Source: Streptomyces chrestomyceticus JCM 4735 (GTDB lineage Bacteria; Actinomycetota; Actinomycetes; Streptomycetales; Streptomycetaceae). From it: a stretch of 64,000 bases of DNA. The position numbers were made by a program, and so were the translations under genes. The notes below the pieces were generated by a model. It saw only the letters and a list, made by a program, of their open reading frames with translations, was not told where the DNA came from and made no database searches. Location: positions 4,960,001 through 5,024,000 of the forward strand of contig NZ_BHZC01000001.1 in assembly GCF_003865135.1 (NCBI RefSeq), in the 5' to 3' direction. Below are positions 43,583-53,019 of the stretch, piece by piece; positions within the stretch are counted from its first letter, which is position 1, and the number at the start of each line of letters is the position of its first letter.

Positions 43583-45852
43583 CGCTCGACACGGTCAAGC
43601 ACGCAGCCGAGACGCCGGACACCGACCAGCCGTGGGCCGAACTGGGCCTGAAGCAGGACGAGTACGAGCGCGTCCGCGAGATCCTCGGCCGCCGTCCCAC
43701 CGGCGCCGAACTCGCCATGTACTCCGTCATGTGGTCCGAGCACTGCTCGTACAAGAGCAGCAAGGTCCACCTGAAGCAGTTCGGCCAGAAGGTCCCCGAG
43801 AACGACGCGATGCTCGTCGGCATCGGCGAGAACGCGGGCGTCGTCGACGTCGGCCAGGGTTACGCCGTCACCTTCAAGGTCGAGTCGCACAACCACCCGT
43901 CCTACGTGGAGCCCTACCAGGGCGCGGCCACCGGCGTCGGCGGCATCGTCCGCGACATCATCGCCATGGGCGCCCGCCCGGTCGCCGTCGTGGACCCGCT
44001 GCGCTTCGGCGCCGCCGACCACCCCGACACCAAGCGCGTCCTGCCGGGCGTCGTCGCGGGCATCGGCGGCTACGGCAACTGCCTGGGCCTGCCCAACATC
44101 GGCGGCGAGGTCGTCTTCGACTCCTGCTACCAGGGCAACCCGCTGGTCAACGCCGGTGCCATCGGCGTGATGCGGCACGAGGACATCCACCTCGCCAAGG
44201 CGTCCGGCGCCGGCAACAAGGTCATCCTCTACGGCGCCCGGACCGGCGGCGACGGCATCGGCGGCGCCTCCATCCTGGCCTCCGAGACCTTCACGGATGC
44301 ATCAGCGGCTGACGCCGCGGGTGCGAAGCCGTCCAAGCGACCCGCCGTCCAGGTCGGCGACCCCTTCCAGGAGAAGCTGCTCATCGAGTGCACCCTGGAG
44401 GCGTTCGCCGAAAAGCTCGTCGTCGGCATCCAGGACCTCGGCGCGGCCGGGCTGTCCTGCGCCACCAGCGAGCTGGCCTCCAACGGCTCCGGCGGCATGC
44501 GCGTGGAGCTGGACGACGTACCACTGCGCGACTCCACGCTCTCGCCCGAGGAAATCCTCATGAGCGAGTCGCAGGAACGCATGTGCGCCGTCGTGGAGCC
44601 CGCGAAGGTCGAACGGTTCCTGGCGATCTGCGAGAAGTGGGACGTCACCGCCACCGTCATCGGTGAGGTCACCGACGGCGACCGGCTGGAGATCTTCTGG
44701 CACGGCGAGAAGATCGTCGACGTCGACCCGAAGACCGTCGCCCACGAAGGCCCGGTCTACGAGCGTCCGTACGCGCGCCCCGCCTGGCAGGACGAACTGC
44801 AGGCCGACGACGCGGGCAAGCTGGCACGGCCGCGGACCGGCGAGGAACTGCGTGAGCAGGTCCTGAAGCTGGTCGCCTCGCCCAACCAGGCGTCCAAGTC
44901 CTGGATCACCAGCCAGTACGACCACTTCGTGCAGGGCGGCACCGTGCTGGCCCAGCCGGAGGACGCCGGCATGATCCGGATCGACGAGAAGACCGGGCTG
45001 GGCGTGGCCATCGCCACCGACGGCAACGGCCGCTACGCCAAGCTCGACCCGTACCACGGCGCGCAACTGGCGCTGGCCGAGTCGTACCGCAACGTCGCGG
45101 CGACCGGCGCCAAGCCGCTCGCGATCTCCGACTGCCTGAACTTCGGCTCGCCCGAGGACCCGGCCGTCATGTGGCAGTTCTCCGAGGCCGTCCGCGGTCT
45201 CGCCGACGGCTGCCTGGAGCTCGGCACGCCCGTCACCGGCGGCAACGTCTCGCTCTACAACCAGACCGGCGAGGCCGCCATCCACCCGACCCCCGTGGTC
45301 GCGGTGCTCGGCGTCATCGACGACGTCAGCCGTCGCACGCCGGTCGCCTTCGCCGACGAGGGCCACCTCGTCTACCTCCTCGGCGACACCGAGGACGAAC
45401 TGAGCGGCTCGGCCTGGTCCCAGGTCGTCCACGACCACCTCGGCGGCCTGCCGCCGAAGGTGGACCTCGCCCGCGAGAAGCTGCTGGCCGAGATCCTGAT
45501 CTCGGCCTCCCGCGACGGCATGGTCGACGCGGCGCACGACCTCTCCGACGGCGGCCTGGTCCAGGCGCTCGTCGAGTCGTGCCTGCGCGGCGGCAAGGGC
45601 GCCCGGATCGTCGTCCCCGACGGGATGGACCCCTTCGTCCTCCTCTTCTCGGAGTCGGCGGGCCGCGCGATCGTCGCCGTCCCGCGCAGCGAGGAACTGC
45701 GCTTCACCGACATGTGCGGCGCGCGCGGCCTCCCGGCCACCCGCATCGGCGTGGTCGACGGTGACGCGATCGACGTACAGGACCAGTTCACCCTGCCGCT
45801 GAGCGAACTCCGCGCGGCGCACGAGGCGACGATTCCGTCGCTGTTCGGCTGA
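43579..45852 (+). CDS. purL: FGAM synthase large subunit PurL
   Basis: PurL uses ATP and ammonia from PurQ to convert FGAR to FGAM. This is the small-type PurL (757 residues) that needs PurS and PurQ. Visible motifs include [12 protein letters not shown] near 50-60, [22 protein letters not shown] near 100-120, and the repeated AIRS-like halves with [18 protein letters not shown] and [14 protein letters not shown]. An Ala-rich stretch [15 protein letters not shown] near residues 238-252 looks slightly longer than usual. It is last in purSQL, followed by a 25-bp tandem repeat and a strong hairpin. Confidence 0.96.
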   Translation: MTLDTVKHAAETPDTDQPWAELGLKQDEYERVREILGRRPTGAELAMYSVMWSEHCSYKSSKVHLKQFGQKVPENDAMLVGIGENAGVVDVGQGYAVTFKVESHNHPSYVEPYQGAATGVGGIVRDIIAMGARPVAVVDPLRFGAADHPDTKRVLPGVVAGIGGYGNCLGLPNIGGEVVFDSCYQGNPLVNAGAIGVMRHEDIHLAKASGAGNKVILYGARTGGDGIGGASILASETFTDASAADAAGAKPSKRPAVQVGDPFQEKLLIECTLEAFAEKLVVGIQDLGAAGLSCATSELASNGSGGMRVELDDVPLRDSTLSPEEILMSESQERMCAVVEPAKVERFLAICEKWDVTATVIGEVTDGDRLEIFWHGEKIVDVDPKTVAHEGPVYERPYARPAWQDELQADDAGKLARPRTGEELREQVLKLVASPNQASKSWITSQYDHFVQGGTVLAQPEDAGMIRIDEKTGLGVAIATDGNGRYAKLDPYHGAQLALAESYRNVAATGAKPLAISDCLNFGSPEDPAVMWQFSEAVRGLADGCLELGTPVTGGNVSLYNQTGEAAIHPTPVVAVLGVIDDVSRRTPVAFADEGHLVYLLGDTEDELSGSAWSQVVHDHLGGLPPKVDLAREKLLAEILISASRDGMVDAAHDLSDGGLVQALVESCLRGGKGARIVVPDGMDPFVLLFSESAGRAIVAVPRSEELRFTDMCGARGLPATRIGVVDGDAIDVQDQFTLPLSELRAAHEATIPSLFG

Positions 45853-45872
45853 AACGGGGCGGTCCGGTCCGG

Positions 45873-45947
45873 CCTGGTCCGGTCCGGCTCGGTCTGGCCT
45901 GGTCCGGTCCGGCTCGGTCTGGCCTGGTCCGGTCCGGCTCGGTCTGG
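45873..45947. repeat. 25-bp tandem repeat x3 after purL
   Basis: CCTGGTCCGGTCCGGCTCGG plus TCTGG is repeated three times without mismatch, and partial units extend on both sides. It lies 20 bases after the purL stop and has no spacers, so it is a minisatellite. The rest of the gap to 46249 holds the terminator and C-rich low-complexity sequence. Confidence 0.95.
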
Positions 45948-46011
45948 CCAGGGTCGGTCCGGCTCGGCTCGACCTGGCCGACGGCGCCGCACCTGGTGCA
46001 GTCCGCCCGCA

Positions 46012-46044
46012 CGGTGGCCCGTCCCTTCGGGGGCGGGCCACCGC
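46012..46044 (+). terminator. Terminator after purL
   Basis: CGGTGGCCCG and CGGGCCACCG pair, with additional C/G pairs closing a TTCG loop, giving a very stable hairpin. No T-tract follows. Confidence 0.7.
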
Positions 46045-46249
46045 CGTAAGCCCTGCCGGTGCCGGCCCGTCCGGGGGCAGAACCTCTGCCCCTTCCCCCT
46101 CCCCCCCCCGCCCCACCCCTCTCCCCCTTCCTCGCCCTGAGGCCCCCTCCCCGTCCTCCTCGCGCCCTGGGGTTCCCCTCCCCGTCCTGCCCGCGCCCCG
46201 AGGCTCCCCGCCTCCGACCCTGCTCGCGCCCCGGGGCCCCGCCTTCGGC

Positions 46250-47860
46250 CTATTCGCTCCACTCGCTCCCGGCGGCCGGCTCAGCCGGCTGCCCGGCCGC
46301 GCCTCCTCCCCGTATGCAGAGCGCCAGGAGCACCGCCAGCGCCAGCACGGCTGTCGAGCAGAGGAAGACGGCGGCTATGGAGGAGCCGAAGGCGTCCAGC
46401 GCCCGGGCGTGGGCCTCGCCCTTCAGGGCCGGTATGGCGCTGGTGGAGCCGCCGGGGCCGTGGTCGGCGTAGACGCGGGCCAGTACCGTTCCGAAGAAGG
46501 CCACGCCCAGTGAGCTGCCGAGGGTCTGGAAGAAGCGGATGCCGGTCGTCGCCACTCCGAGCTGGTGGTGGGGTGCGGCCTGCTGGACCAGCACGATCAG
46601 CTGCCCGAGAGTCTGGCCGAAACCGGCGCCGAGCAGCAGGAGTTCGGCCCGTACGGTCCACAGGCCGGTGTCGGCGCCGTTCGTCGAGAGCAGGAGCGTG
46701 GCCACGGCGGCGCAGGCCGCACCACTGATCACGGAGTTCTTCTCCGACCAGCCGCGGGCGCTGAGCCGGCTCGTCAGCAGGCCCGAGCCGGCTATGCCGA
46801 GCGCCACCGGGATCATGAACAGGCTCGCCGAGGTGGGATCGATGCCGCGCGCCAACTGGAGATAGATCATCACGTAGACCAGCGAGCCCGTCAGGGCCAC
46901 GCCGACCAGGCCCTGGACGGCGAAGGCGGCACGCAGCGTACGGATTCGGAACATCGACAGCGGGAGCAGCGGTTCGGCGGCGGTGGCCTGCCGCCACAGG
47001 AACAGTGCGAGCAGCGCCACCGCCCCGCCGGCCAGCCCCAGGATCACCGGTGAGCCCCAGGGGTGCTCCCGGCCGCCCCACTCCGTCACCAGCAGCAGCG
47101 CCGTGGAGAACGCGGCGGCCAGCGCCGCCCCGAGGAAGTCGATGCGCCGCCGTTCGCCGTGGCGGGGGAGGTCGAGGACGAAGGCCGACACGACGAGCAC
47201 GACCAGGCCGATCGGCAGGTTGACGTAGAAGATCCAACGCCAGTCCGCGTGTTCGGCGAGCAGCCCGCCGACGACCGGTCCCAGGGCCATGCCGGCCCCC
47301 GCGACCAGCCCGCCCAGTCCGGCCCCCTTGCCCGGGCCGCGCTTCCCCGGCCCTCTGAGCTGCGCGATGACGACCATGGTGACGCTCATCAGACCGCCGC
47401 CGCCCAGGCCCTGCACCGCACGGAAGGCGACCAACTGGTCCATGTCCTGTGCGGCCCCGCACAGCGCCGAGCCGAGCAGGAAGGTGGCCACGGCGCCGAG
47501 GAAGACCCGCTTCGCGCCGAGGGAGTCGCAGAGTTTGCCGTACAGGGGCAGCGCGGCGGTGGCAGCGAGCGAGAACGCGCTGACGAGCCAGGGGATGCGG
47601 TCGATGCCGTGCAGCGGGTCCAGCTCGCGGGCGATCGGGACGGTCGCGGCCGAGACGATGTTCTGGTCGAGTACGGCGAGGAGCATCGTGGCGAGGCAGA
47701 CGGTGAAGCCGATCTTGAGTCGGAGCGAGGTCGTGCCGCCGGGTCCGTCGGTCCCGGGACCGGGATCGGCGCCGGATGCGGCACCGGGACCGGCGCCACC
47801 TGTGGCGACGCTGCCCGGCGGGGTCCGTGGGGGGTGCGAAGGAGTGGTGGAAGCGTTCAT
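46250..47860 (-). CDS. DHA2-family MFS drug exporter (EmrB/QacA type)
   Basis: The 536-residue transporter has fourteen predicted helices. The first is KIGFTVCLATMLLAVLDQNIVSAATVPIA with the conserved LDxxIV motif (motif D1), and the motif A loop is YGKLCDSLGAKRVFL. Motif C is LVAGAGMALGPVVGGLLAE near helix 5. Such proteins exchange protons for cationic drugs or metabolites. It is divergent from a TetR gene across a 78-base AT-rich gap, the usual arrangement of an inducible efflux system. The N-terminal 45 residues are Pro/Gly-rich and cytoplasmic. Confidence 0.88.
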   Translation of the reverse strand: MNASTTPSHPPRTPPGSVATGGAGPGAASGADPGPGTDGPGGTTSLRLKIGFTVCLATMLLAVLDQNIVSAATVPIARELDPLHGIDRIPWLVSAFSLAATAALPLYGKLCDSLGAKRVFLGAVATFLLGSALCGAAQDMDQLVAFRAVQGLGGGGLMSVTMVVIAQLRGPGKRGPGKGAGLGGLVAGAGMALGPVVGGLLAEHADWRWIFYVNLPIGLVVLVVSAFVLDLPRHGERRRIDFLGAALAAAFSTALLLVTEWGGREHPWGSPVILGLAGGAVALLALFLWRQATAAEPLLPLSMFRIRTLRAAFAVQGLVGVALTGSLVYVMIYLQLARGIDPTSASLFMIPVALGIAGSGLLTSRLSARGWSEKNSVISGAACAAVATLLLSTNGADTGLWTVRAELLLLGAGFGQTLGQLIVLVQQAAPHHQLGVATTGIRFFQTLGSSLGVAFFGTVLARVYADHGPGGSTSAIPALKGEAHARALDAFGSSIAAVFLCSTAVLALAVLLALCIRGGGAAGQPAEPAAGSEWSE

Positions 47861-47938
47861 GGCAGCACCATGCCCGCGAAGCGTAGACCGAGTCAATGTT
47901 TTGCCCGGTATTATTTTTTGTCCTGGTACAGTGGTGGC

Positions 47939-48585
47939 ATGGCCGAGGAGCTGGGACTGCGCGAGCGCAAGAAACTGCAGACGGAGCGGCGGGTCTGGCG
48001 GACCGCCGTCGAACTGTTCCTGGAGCGGGGCTTCGAAAAGGTCTCCGTCCAGGAGATCGCCGCCGCCGCCGAGGTCTCGAAGATGACCGTCTTCAACTAC
48101 TACGGCTCCAAGGAGGACCTGGTCCTCAAGCCGATGGAGCACCACGCCGGCGACGCGGCCCACGCCGTCCACACCCGCGCGCCGGGGAGTCCGCGGTCGC
48201 GGCCGTCTGCCGCCAGTTCGTCGAGCTGCTGGAGCTGCGGGACCCCTCCGTCGGCCTGTGCGACCAGCAGGAGGTACTCAGCATCCGCCGCCTGATCGTG
48301 GAGACCCCGGGCCTGCTGCTCCGCGCGTACGCCAACCGGATGCACGGCCTCCAGCAACTCGCCGACGTGCTGGCGGCGGAGACCGGCGGCGACCGGATGG
48401 AGGCCCAGGTCGCCGCGGGCCAGTTGATGGCCGCCCGGAACGCGCTCATCAACGAGAACCACCGCAGGCTGCTGGCCGGTGAGTCCGCCGACGCGGTGTA
48501 TCCCGACGCGGTGGCCGCCGCCCACCGGGCCTTCGGCCTGGTGGAGCAAGGGCTGGGGGACTACGCGACGCGCCCCGCCGAGTAG
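47939..48585 (+). pseudogene. TetR-family repressor, single-base frameshift
   Basis: The DNA-binding half reads normally: LGLRERKKLQTERRVWRTAVELFLERGFEKVSVQEIAAAAEVSKMTVFNYYGSKEDLV, the classic TetR helix-turn-helix. After HTRAPG the frame shifts, and the ligand-binding half continues in the next frame (ESAVAAVCRQFVELLELRDP to the end). One G missing from GGGG at 48184-48187 explains it, and the restored protein would have about 215 residues. It should repress the divergent DHA2 exporter. Whether the break is real or a sequencing error decides if the exporter is constitutively on. Confidence 0.82.
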
Positions 48586-48588
48586 CCT
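48583..48588 (+). promoter_or_regulatory. Candidate -10 element of a leaderless promoter
   Basis: TAGCCT overlaps the end of the TetR gene and ends 7 bases before ATG 48596. Confidence 0.4.
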
Positions 48589-48595
48589 CGACGCC

Positions 48596-49401
48596 ATGCC
48601 CAGTGCCCGCAAGCCGTCCGGCCGAGCCCGCGCCCGCAGTTACGACTCCGCCAAGACCCGTGCCGCCGTCATCGCGCAGTTCGGCCACGTACGGGCCGCC
48701 GTGGAGCGCCTGACGCCCGAGCAGTTCGCGTTGCCCACCCGGCTGGGGACTGGACGGTCCGCGAACTGGTCGCCCACCTGGCCATGGCGGTGGAGCAGGT
48801 CCCGGCGGCGCTCGCGCAGCCCGCGCCGGCCGCCCAGGAAGTCACCCTGGCCACCTGGCCGTCCGTGACCCGCGCCCTGGCCGCGAAGGTGGACGAGAAC
48901 GCCCGCGACACGGCGGCCGGCGGCGAGCCCGCCGCCCTCCTGGACCACGCCGCCGCCCGGTATGCCGAGGCGGTCCCGATGGCCCCCGACGACCGGCTGC
49001 TGGCGGTCCGTATCGGCGCGATGCGCCTGGCCGACTTCCTGGTGGTGCGCTGCGTCGAACTGGTCGTGCACACCGACGACCTGGCCGCCGCCACCGGCCT
49101 GGACATCCCGTTCGACCGCCAGGCCCTGGCCACCGCCACCCGGGTGCTCGCCGACGCGCTGGCCGTGAAGGCGCCCGGCGGCTCGGTCGAAGTCCGGGTG
49201 CCGCCGTTCGCCGTCGTCCAGTGCGTCGAGGGTCCCCGGCACACCCGGGGCACGCCGCCGAACGTCGTCGAGACCGACCCGCTGACCTGGCTCCGCCTGG
49301 CCACCGGGCGCACGGACTGGCCCGCCGCGCTCGACGCGGCCGCCGTGAGCGCCAGCGGCGAACGGGCCGATCTCGCCCCCTACCTGCCCCTCATGGGCTG
49401 A
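48596..49401 (+). pseudogene. Maleylpyruvate isomerase/TIGR03086-type metal-binding protein, single-base frameshift
   Basis: The product resembles the mycothiol-dependent isomerase-like DinB-superfamily proteins common in actinobacteria. The N-terminus (KTRAAVIAQFGHVRAAVERLTPEQFALPTRLG) runs into a frameshift exactly at the conserved DWTVRELVAHLAMAVEQVP motif. That motif and the rest (RIGAMRLADFLVVRCVELVVHTDDLAAATG) continue in the next frame. One G missing from GGGG at 48745-48748 accounts for it. Restored length is about 268 residues. The usual metal ligands (His in VAHLA, His in VVHTDDL) are present. The substrate is unknown. Confidence 0.75.
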
Positions 49402-49433
49402 GAGCCGGCCTCCGAACCCTGAGCGGCGCCTCC

Positions 49434-50930
49434 TCACCCCTCCGGATACGGCAACAACGTGGCGTCCACCGCCTCCCACGCCGCCCGCAGCTCCGCCAGC
49501 CGCCGCCCCTCGGCCCCGGCCCGGTCCGCCTGTTCGCGGGGGTCCTCGGTCAGGTGGAAGAGCTGGTCCTTCTTCTTCGTGCCCCGGTAGTACTTCCAGT
49601 CGCCGCGCCGCAGCGCCCGCTCACCCCGGGTGCGCCAGAACAGGTCCCGTTCCGGGAGCCGTTCGCCGCGCAGCAGATAGCCCGCCAGGCTCGTACCGTC
49701 CAGCGGGTAGGCGCGGTGCGGCCGGGCGCCGGCGAGCTCCAGGAGGGTCGCCGTCCAGTCGGGGCTGAAGTGCGGCTCGTGGCTGACCTGGCCGCCGTCG
49801 ATACGGGCCGGCCAGCGCACGATCGCGGGGACGCGGATGCCGCCCTCCTGGAGGGTGAACTTGTTGCCGCTCAGCGGCCAGTTGTAGGACCAGCGCTCAC
49901 CGCCGTTGTCGCTGCCGAAGAAGACCAGGGTGTCCTGTTCCTGCCCGGAGCGCTTCAGGGCGGCCAGCACGGTGCCCACCGACCGGTCCAGGTCCTCGAC
50001 CATCTCCTTGTACTTCGCCAGCGAGCCGCCGTCCCGGTGCTGCAACGCGCCTCTGTCGCCCGCCTTGATACGGCGGACGATGTCGGCGCTCGCGGCCTCG
50101 TCGCCGTCCGCGATCCAGGGCCAGTGCGGGGTGGTGAAGTTCAGGTTGAGCAGCCACGGCCGGGCCTGCCGCGCGCCCACGAAGTCGACGGCACGCTCGG
50201 TGATGATCCGCGTGTAGTAGCGCAGGTCGCGGTATTCGGCGTCACCCTCGGTGACGTTGCCTTCGTAAAGGTCGTACTCCCCGGCCAGCCCGAGTTTGGA
50301 GTAGTACTCCAGCGCGCCGCCGAAGTTCCCGAAGAAGGTCTCCCAGCCGGACTTGGTGGGGCTGAAGTCGGGCAGATAGCCGCAGTGCCATTTGCCGATC
50401 AGGCCGGTCGCGTACCCCGCGTCGCGCAGCAGGGAGGCGAGCGTGGGGTGGTCGGGTTCGAGGCCGACGGACCGGTCCGCGATGGGCTCCGCCAGCCCGC
50501 CCTCGGTACGGCCGGGAAACCGCCCGGTGTACAGGGAGAACCGGGTGGGGGAGCAGGTCGACGAGCCGGCGTACGCCTGGGTGAAGCGCACGCCCTGGCG
50601 GGCCAGGCGGTCCAGGTGCGGCGTGCGGATGTGCGGTGATCCGTACGAGGACAGGTCGGCCCAGCCGAGGTCGTCACCGAGGATGAGCAGGATGTTCGGA
50701 CGGCGGGCGGCCCGGCGGCCGGTCGCCGCGCGGAACGGCCGCTCCTGGTGGGCGGTCCCGGCGGCGGTGGCCGGGCCCGCGGCTCCCACGGCCAGGGTGC
50801 CGGCCGCGGCGGTCGCGCCGACCAGGCCGCCGAAGGCACGGCGGGAGATGCCACCGGTAGGAGAAATCCGGTCGTTCGTGGAGGAATCAGGGTGGGAGGG
50901 AGACGTGGGGGCAGAGGCGGAACGCGTCAC
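49434..50930 (-). CDS. Tat-exported formylglycine-dependent sulfatase
   Basis: The 498-residue enzyme has a twin-arginine signal (ISRRAFGGLVGATAAAGTLAVG, residues about 28-50) and is predicted to be exported folded. The sulfatase signature STCSPTRFSLYTGR has Cys in the CxPxR motif, which is oxidised to formylglycine. Metal ligands appear in LLILGDDLGWADLSSYG and FFGSDNGGE; the substrate-binding strand is TGLIGKWHCG. It would release sulfate from organic sulfate esters outside the cell. The GTG start lies 276 bases downstream of a Cys-ended leader ORF on the same strand, suggesting control by sulfur supply. The substrate is unknown. Confidence 0.9.
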   Translation of the reverse strand: MTRSASAPTSPSHPDSSTNDRISPTGGISRRAFGGLVGATAAAGTLAVGAAGPATAAGTAHQERPFRAATGRRAARRPNILLILGDDLGWADLSSYGSPHIRTPHLDRLARQGVRFTQAYAGSSTCSPTRFSLYTGRFPGRTEGGLAEPIADRSVGLEPDHPTLASLLRDAGYATGLIGKWHCGYLPDFSPTKSGWETFFGNFGGALEYYSKLGLAGEYDLYEGNVTEGDAEYRDLRYYTRIITERAVDFVGARQARPWLLNLNFTTPHWPWIADGDEAASADIVRRIKAGDRGALQHRDGGSLAKYKEMVEDLDRSVGTVLAALKRSGQEQDTLVFFGSDNGGERWSYNWPLSGNKFTLQEGGIRVPAIVRWPARIDGGQVSHEPHFSPDWTATLLELAGARPHRAYPLDGTSLAGYLLRGERLPERDLFWRTRGERALRRGDWKYYRGTKKKDQLFHLTEDPREQADRAGAEGRRLAELRAAWEAVDATLLPYPEG

Positions 50931-50966
50931 GGAACGGGACCTTCCGGAAGGGTGTGCAGGCGAGGT

Positions 50967-51111
50967 GCGCCCCGGACGGGCGCGGGACGGAGACGCGAGG
51001 AGTCAGGGCCGGTCGGGGCTGAAAAGCCCGGAATTCGCCGGAACGTTCGCCGCGCCGCACCCTCGGAACGGAGGAGTGGCGCATCTCACCCCACGCCCCG
51101 GACGGGGGGCG
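50967..51111 (-). promoter_or_regulatory. Candidate attenuator region between leader peptide and sulfatase
   Basis: Two related hairpins, GCGCCC-CGGAC-GGGCGC (50967-50983) and CGCCCC...GGGGCG (51094-51111), lie between the leader ORF and the sulfatase. They are candidates for structures that respond to ribosome position on the leader. Nothing else is seen in the 50931-51206 gap. Confidence 0.35.
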
Positions 51112-51206
51112 CGGGAGAAGCGGAACGGCGCACGCCGGACCCGCGCCGCAACCGGCCGGATCTCGCGTGAAGAGAAGGTGAAGGCGAACGCGGGGGAAAG
51201 CGGCGT

Positions 51207-51296
51207 TCAGCCGCGCCGCACGCAGCGACAGATGGCGCTGGCGACGCGACCGAGGTCGACGTGGCGGCGCTGCACCAAGGGCTGCGGGCTCTGCAT
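51207..51296 (-). CDS. Cysteine-ended leader peptide upstream of the sulfatase gene
   Basis: This 29-codon ORF encodes MQSPQPLVQRRHVDLGRVAS followed by AICRCVRRG. The RRHVDLGRVAS core followed by Cys matches the short Streptomyces peptides annotated as putative leader peptides, which precede sulfur and cysteine genes. AGGA lies about 10 bases before the ATG. It points toward the sulfatase. By analogy with mycobacterial cysteine-responsive attenuators, ribosome stalling at the Cys codons (residues 23 and 25) when cysteine is scarce would raise downstream expression. It is too short for routine gene finding; regulation is inferred. Confidence 0.72.
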   Translation of the reverse strand: MQSPQPLVQRRHVDLGRVASAICRCVRRG

Positions 51297-51412
51297 GGAG
51301 CGTGATCCTGTCCGTGAGTGCGTGCTCACGTCAAGCACTCGACCACCTGGGGCAGGCCCCCCGGGCCCGGCCCCGGTTCGATCCCCGGTTCGGATGAATC
51401 GCGGACCTGCCC

Positions 51413-51418
51413 TAGACT
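51413..51418 (+). promoter_or_regulatory. Candidate -10 element of a leaderless promoter for purF
   Basis: TAGACT ends 7 bases before the purF GTG at 51426, with no Shine-Dalgarno sequence in between. Confidence 0.5.
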
Positions 51419-51425
51419 CAGTGCT

Positions 51426-52985
51426 GTGCCACGTGGTGACGGACGACTCAGCCACGACCTGCTCCCCGGCGAGAAGGGCCCCCAGGACGCATGTGGCGTC
51501 TTCGGTGTCTGGGCTCCGGGTGAAGAGGTCGCCAAACTCACCTATTTCGGGCTGTATGCCCTGCAGCACCGCGGTCAGGAGTCCGCGGGCATCGCAGTGA
51601 GCAACGGCTCCCAAATCCTCGTATTCAAGGACATGGGCCTGGTTTCCCAGGTCTTCGACGAGACCTCCCTCGGTTCCCTCCAGGGCCACATCGCCGTGGG
51701 CCACGCCCGCTACTCCACCACCGGTGCCTCGGTGTGGGAGAACGCCCAGCCGACGTTCCGTGCCACCGCGCACGGCTCGATCGCCCTGGGTCACAACGGC
51801 AACCTGGTCAACACCGCCGAACTCGCCGAGATGGTCGCCGCACTGCCCCGTGAGGGCGGCCGCGCGACCCAGGTCGCGGCGACCAACGACACCGACCTCG
51901 TGACGGCCCTGCTGGCCGGCCAGGTGGACGAGGACGGCAAGCCGCTGACCGTCGAGGAGGCCGCGCCGCGCGTCCTGCCCAAGGTCTCCGGTGCCTTCTC
52001 GCTGTGCTTCATGGACGAGCACACCCTGTACGCGGCCCGTGACCCGCAGGGCATCCGCCCGCTGGTCCTCGGCCGCCTGGAGCGCGGCTGGGTGGTGGCC
52101 TCCGAGACGGCCGCCCTGGACATCTGCGGCGCCAGCTTCATTCGCGAGATCGAGCCGGGCGAACTGATCGCCGTCGACGAGAACGGCCTGCGCAGCTCCC
52201 GCTTCGCCGAGACCAAGCCCAAGGGCTGCGTCTTCGAGTACGTCTACCTGGCCCGCCCGGACACCGACATCGCCGGCCGCAACGTGTACCTCTCCCGGGT
52301 GGAGATGGGCCGCAGGCTGGCCGCCGAGGCGCCCGCCGAGGCCGACCTCGTCATAGCGACCCCGGAGTCCGGCACGCCGGCCGCGGTCGGCTACGCCGAG
52401 GCCAGCGGCATCCCGTACGGCGTCGGCCTGGTCAAGAACTCCTACGTCGGCCGGACCTTCATCCAGCCCTCGCAGACCATCCGGCAGCTCGGCATCCGGC
52501 TCAAGCTCAACCCGCTCAAGGAAGTCATCCGCGGCAAGCGGCTGGTGGTCGTCGACGACTCGATCGTCCGCGGCAACACCCAGCGCGCCCTGGTCCGGAT
52601 GCTCCGGGAGGCCGGCGCCGCCGAGGTCCACATCCGGATCTCCTCGCCGCCGATCAAGTGGCCGTGTTTCTACGGCATCGACTTCGCCACCCGCGCCGAG
52701 CTGATCGCCAACGGCCTGACCGTGGACGAGATCGGTACGTCGCTGGGCGCCGACTCGCTGGCGTACATCTCGATCGACGGCATGATCGAGTCGACGACGA
52801 TCGCCAAGCCGGACCTGTGCCGCGCGTGCTTCGACGGCGAGTACCCGGTCGACCTCCCCGACCCGGAGCTGCTGGGCAAGCACCTCCTGGAGGCGGAGGC
52901 CGCGGGCCAGGCCAAGCCGGACCTGGACGGCGTCGGGACGCTGACGGCCGGGGTCGGCGGCGCCGACGCGCTGCGCCGCCCGTAG
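51426..52985 (+). CDS. purF: Amidophosphoribosyltransferase
   Basis: PurF catalyses the first committed purine step: PRPP and glutamine give phosphoribosylamine. The 519-residue protein has a short propeptide ending before the N-terminal nucleophile Cys23 (DACGVFGVWAPGE), the glutaminase segment ALQHRGQESAGIAVS, HARYSTTGA and HNGNLVN. The PRPP loop is VVVDDSIVRGNTQ near residues 372-384. Cys residues around CRACF and WPCFYGID in the C-terminal third suggest the iron-sulfur type found in Bacillus. The start is fixed by the adjacent -10 element. purM follows 34 bases later, probably co-transcribed. Confidence 0.96.
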   Translation: MPRGDGRLSHDLLPGEKGPQDACGVFGVWAPGEEVAKLTYFGLYALQHRGQESAGIAVSNGSQILVFKDMGLVSQVFDETSLGSLQGHIAVGHARYSTTGASVWENAQPTFRATAHGSIALGHNGNLVNTAELAEMVAALPREGGRATQVAATNDTDLVTALLAGQVDEDGKPLTVEEAAPRVLPKVSGAFSLCFMDEHTLYAARDPQGIRPLVLGRLERGWVVASETAALDICGASFIREIEPGELIAVDENGLRSSRFAETKPKGCVFEYVYLARPDTDIAGRNVYLSRVEMGRRLAAEAPAEADLVIATPESGTPAAVGYAEASGIPYGVGLVKNSYVGRTFIQPSQTIRQLGIRLKLNPLKEVIRGKRLVVVDDSIVRGNTQRALVRMLREAGAAEVHIRISSPPIKWPCFYGIDFATRAELIANGLTVDEIGTSLGADSLAYISIDGMIESTTIAKPDLCRACFDGEYPVDLPDPELLGKHLLEAEAAGQAKPDLDGVGTLTAGVGGADALRRP

Positions 52986-53019
52986 AGCTCGTACAACTGA
53001 CAGGAAAGATTTCAACGCC

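Noticed and set aside
45873..45947. Three 25-bp repeats as a CRISPR array
   Set aside because: Units are directly abutting with no spacers, and no cas genes are in the window.
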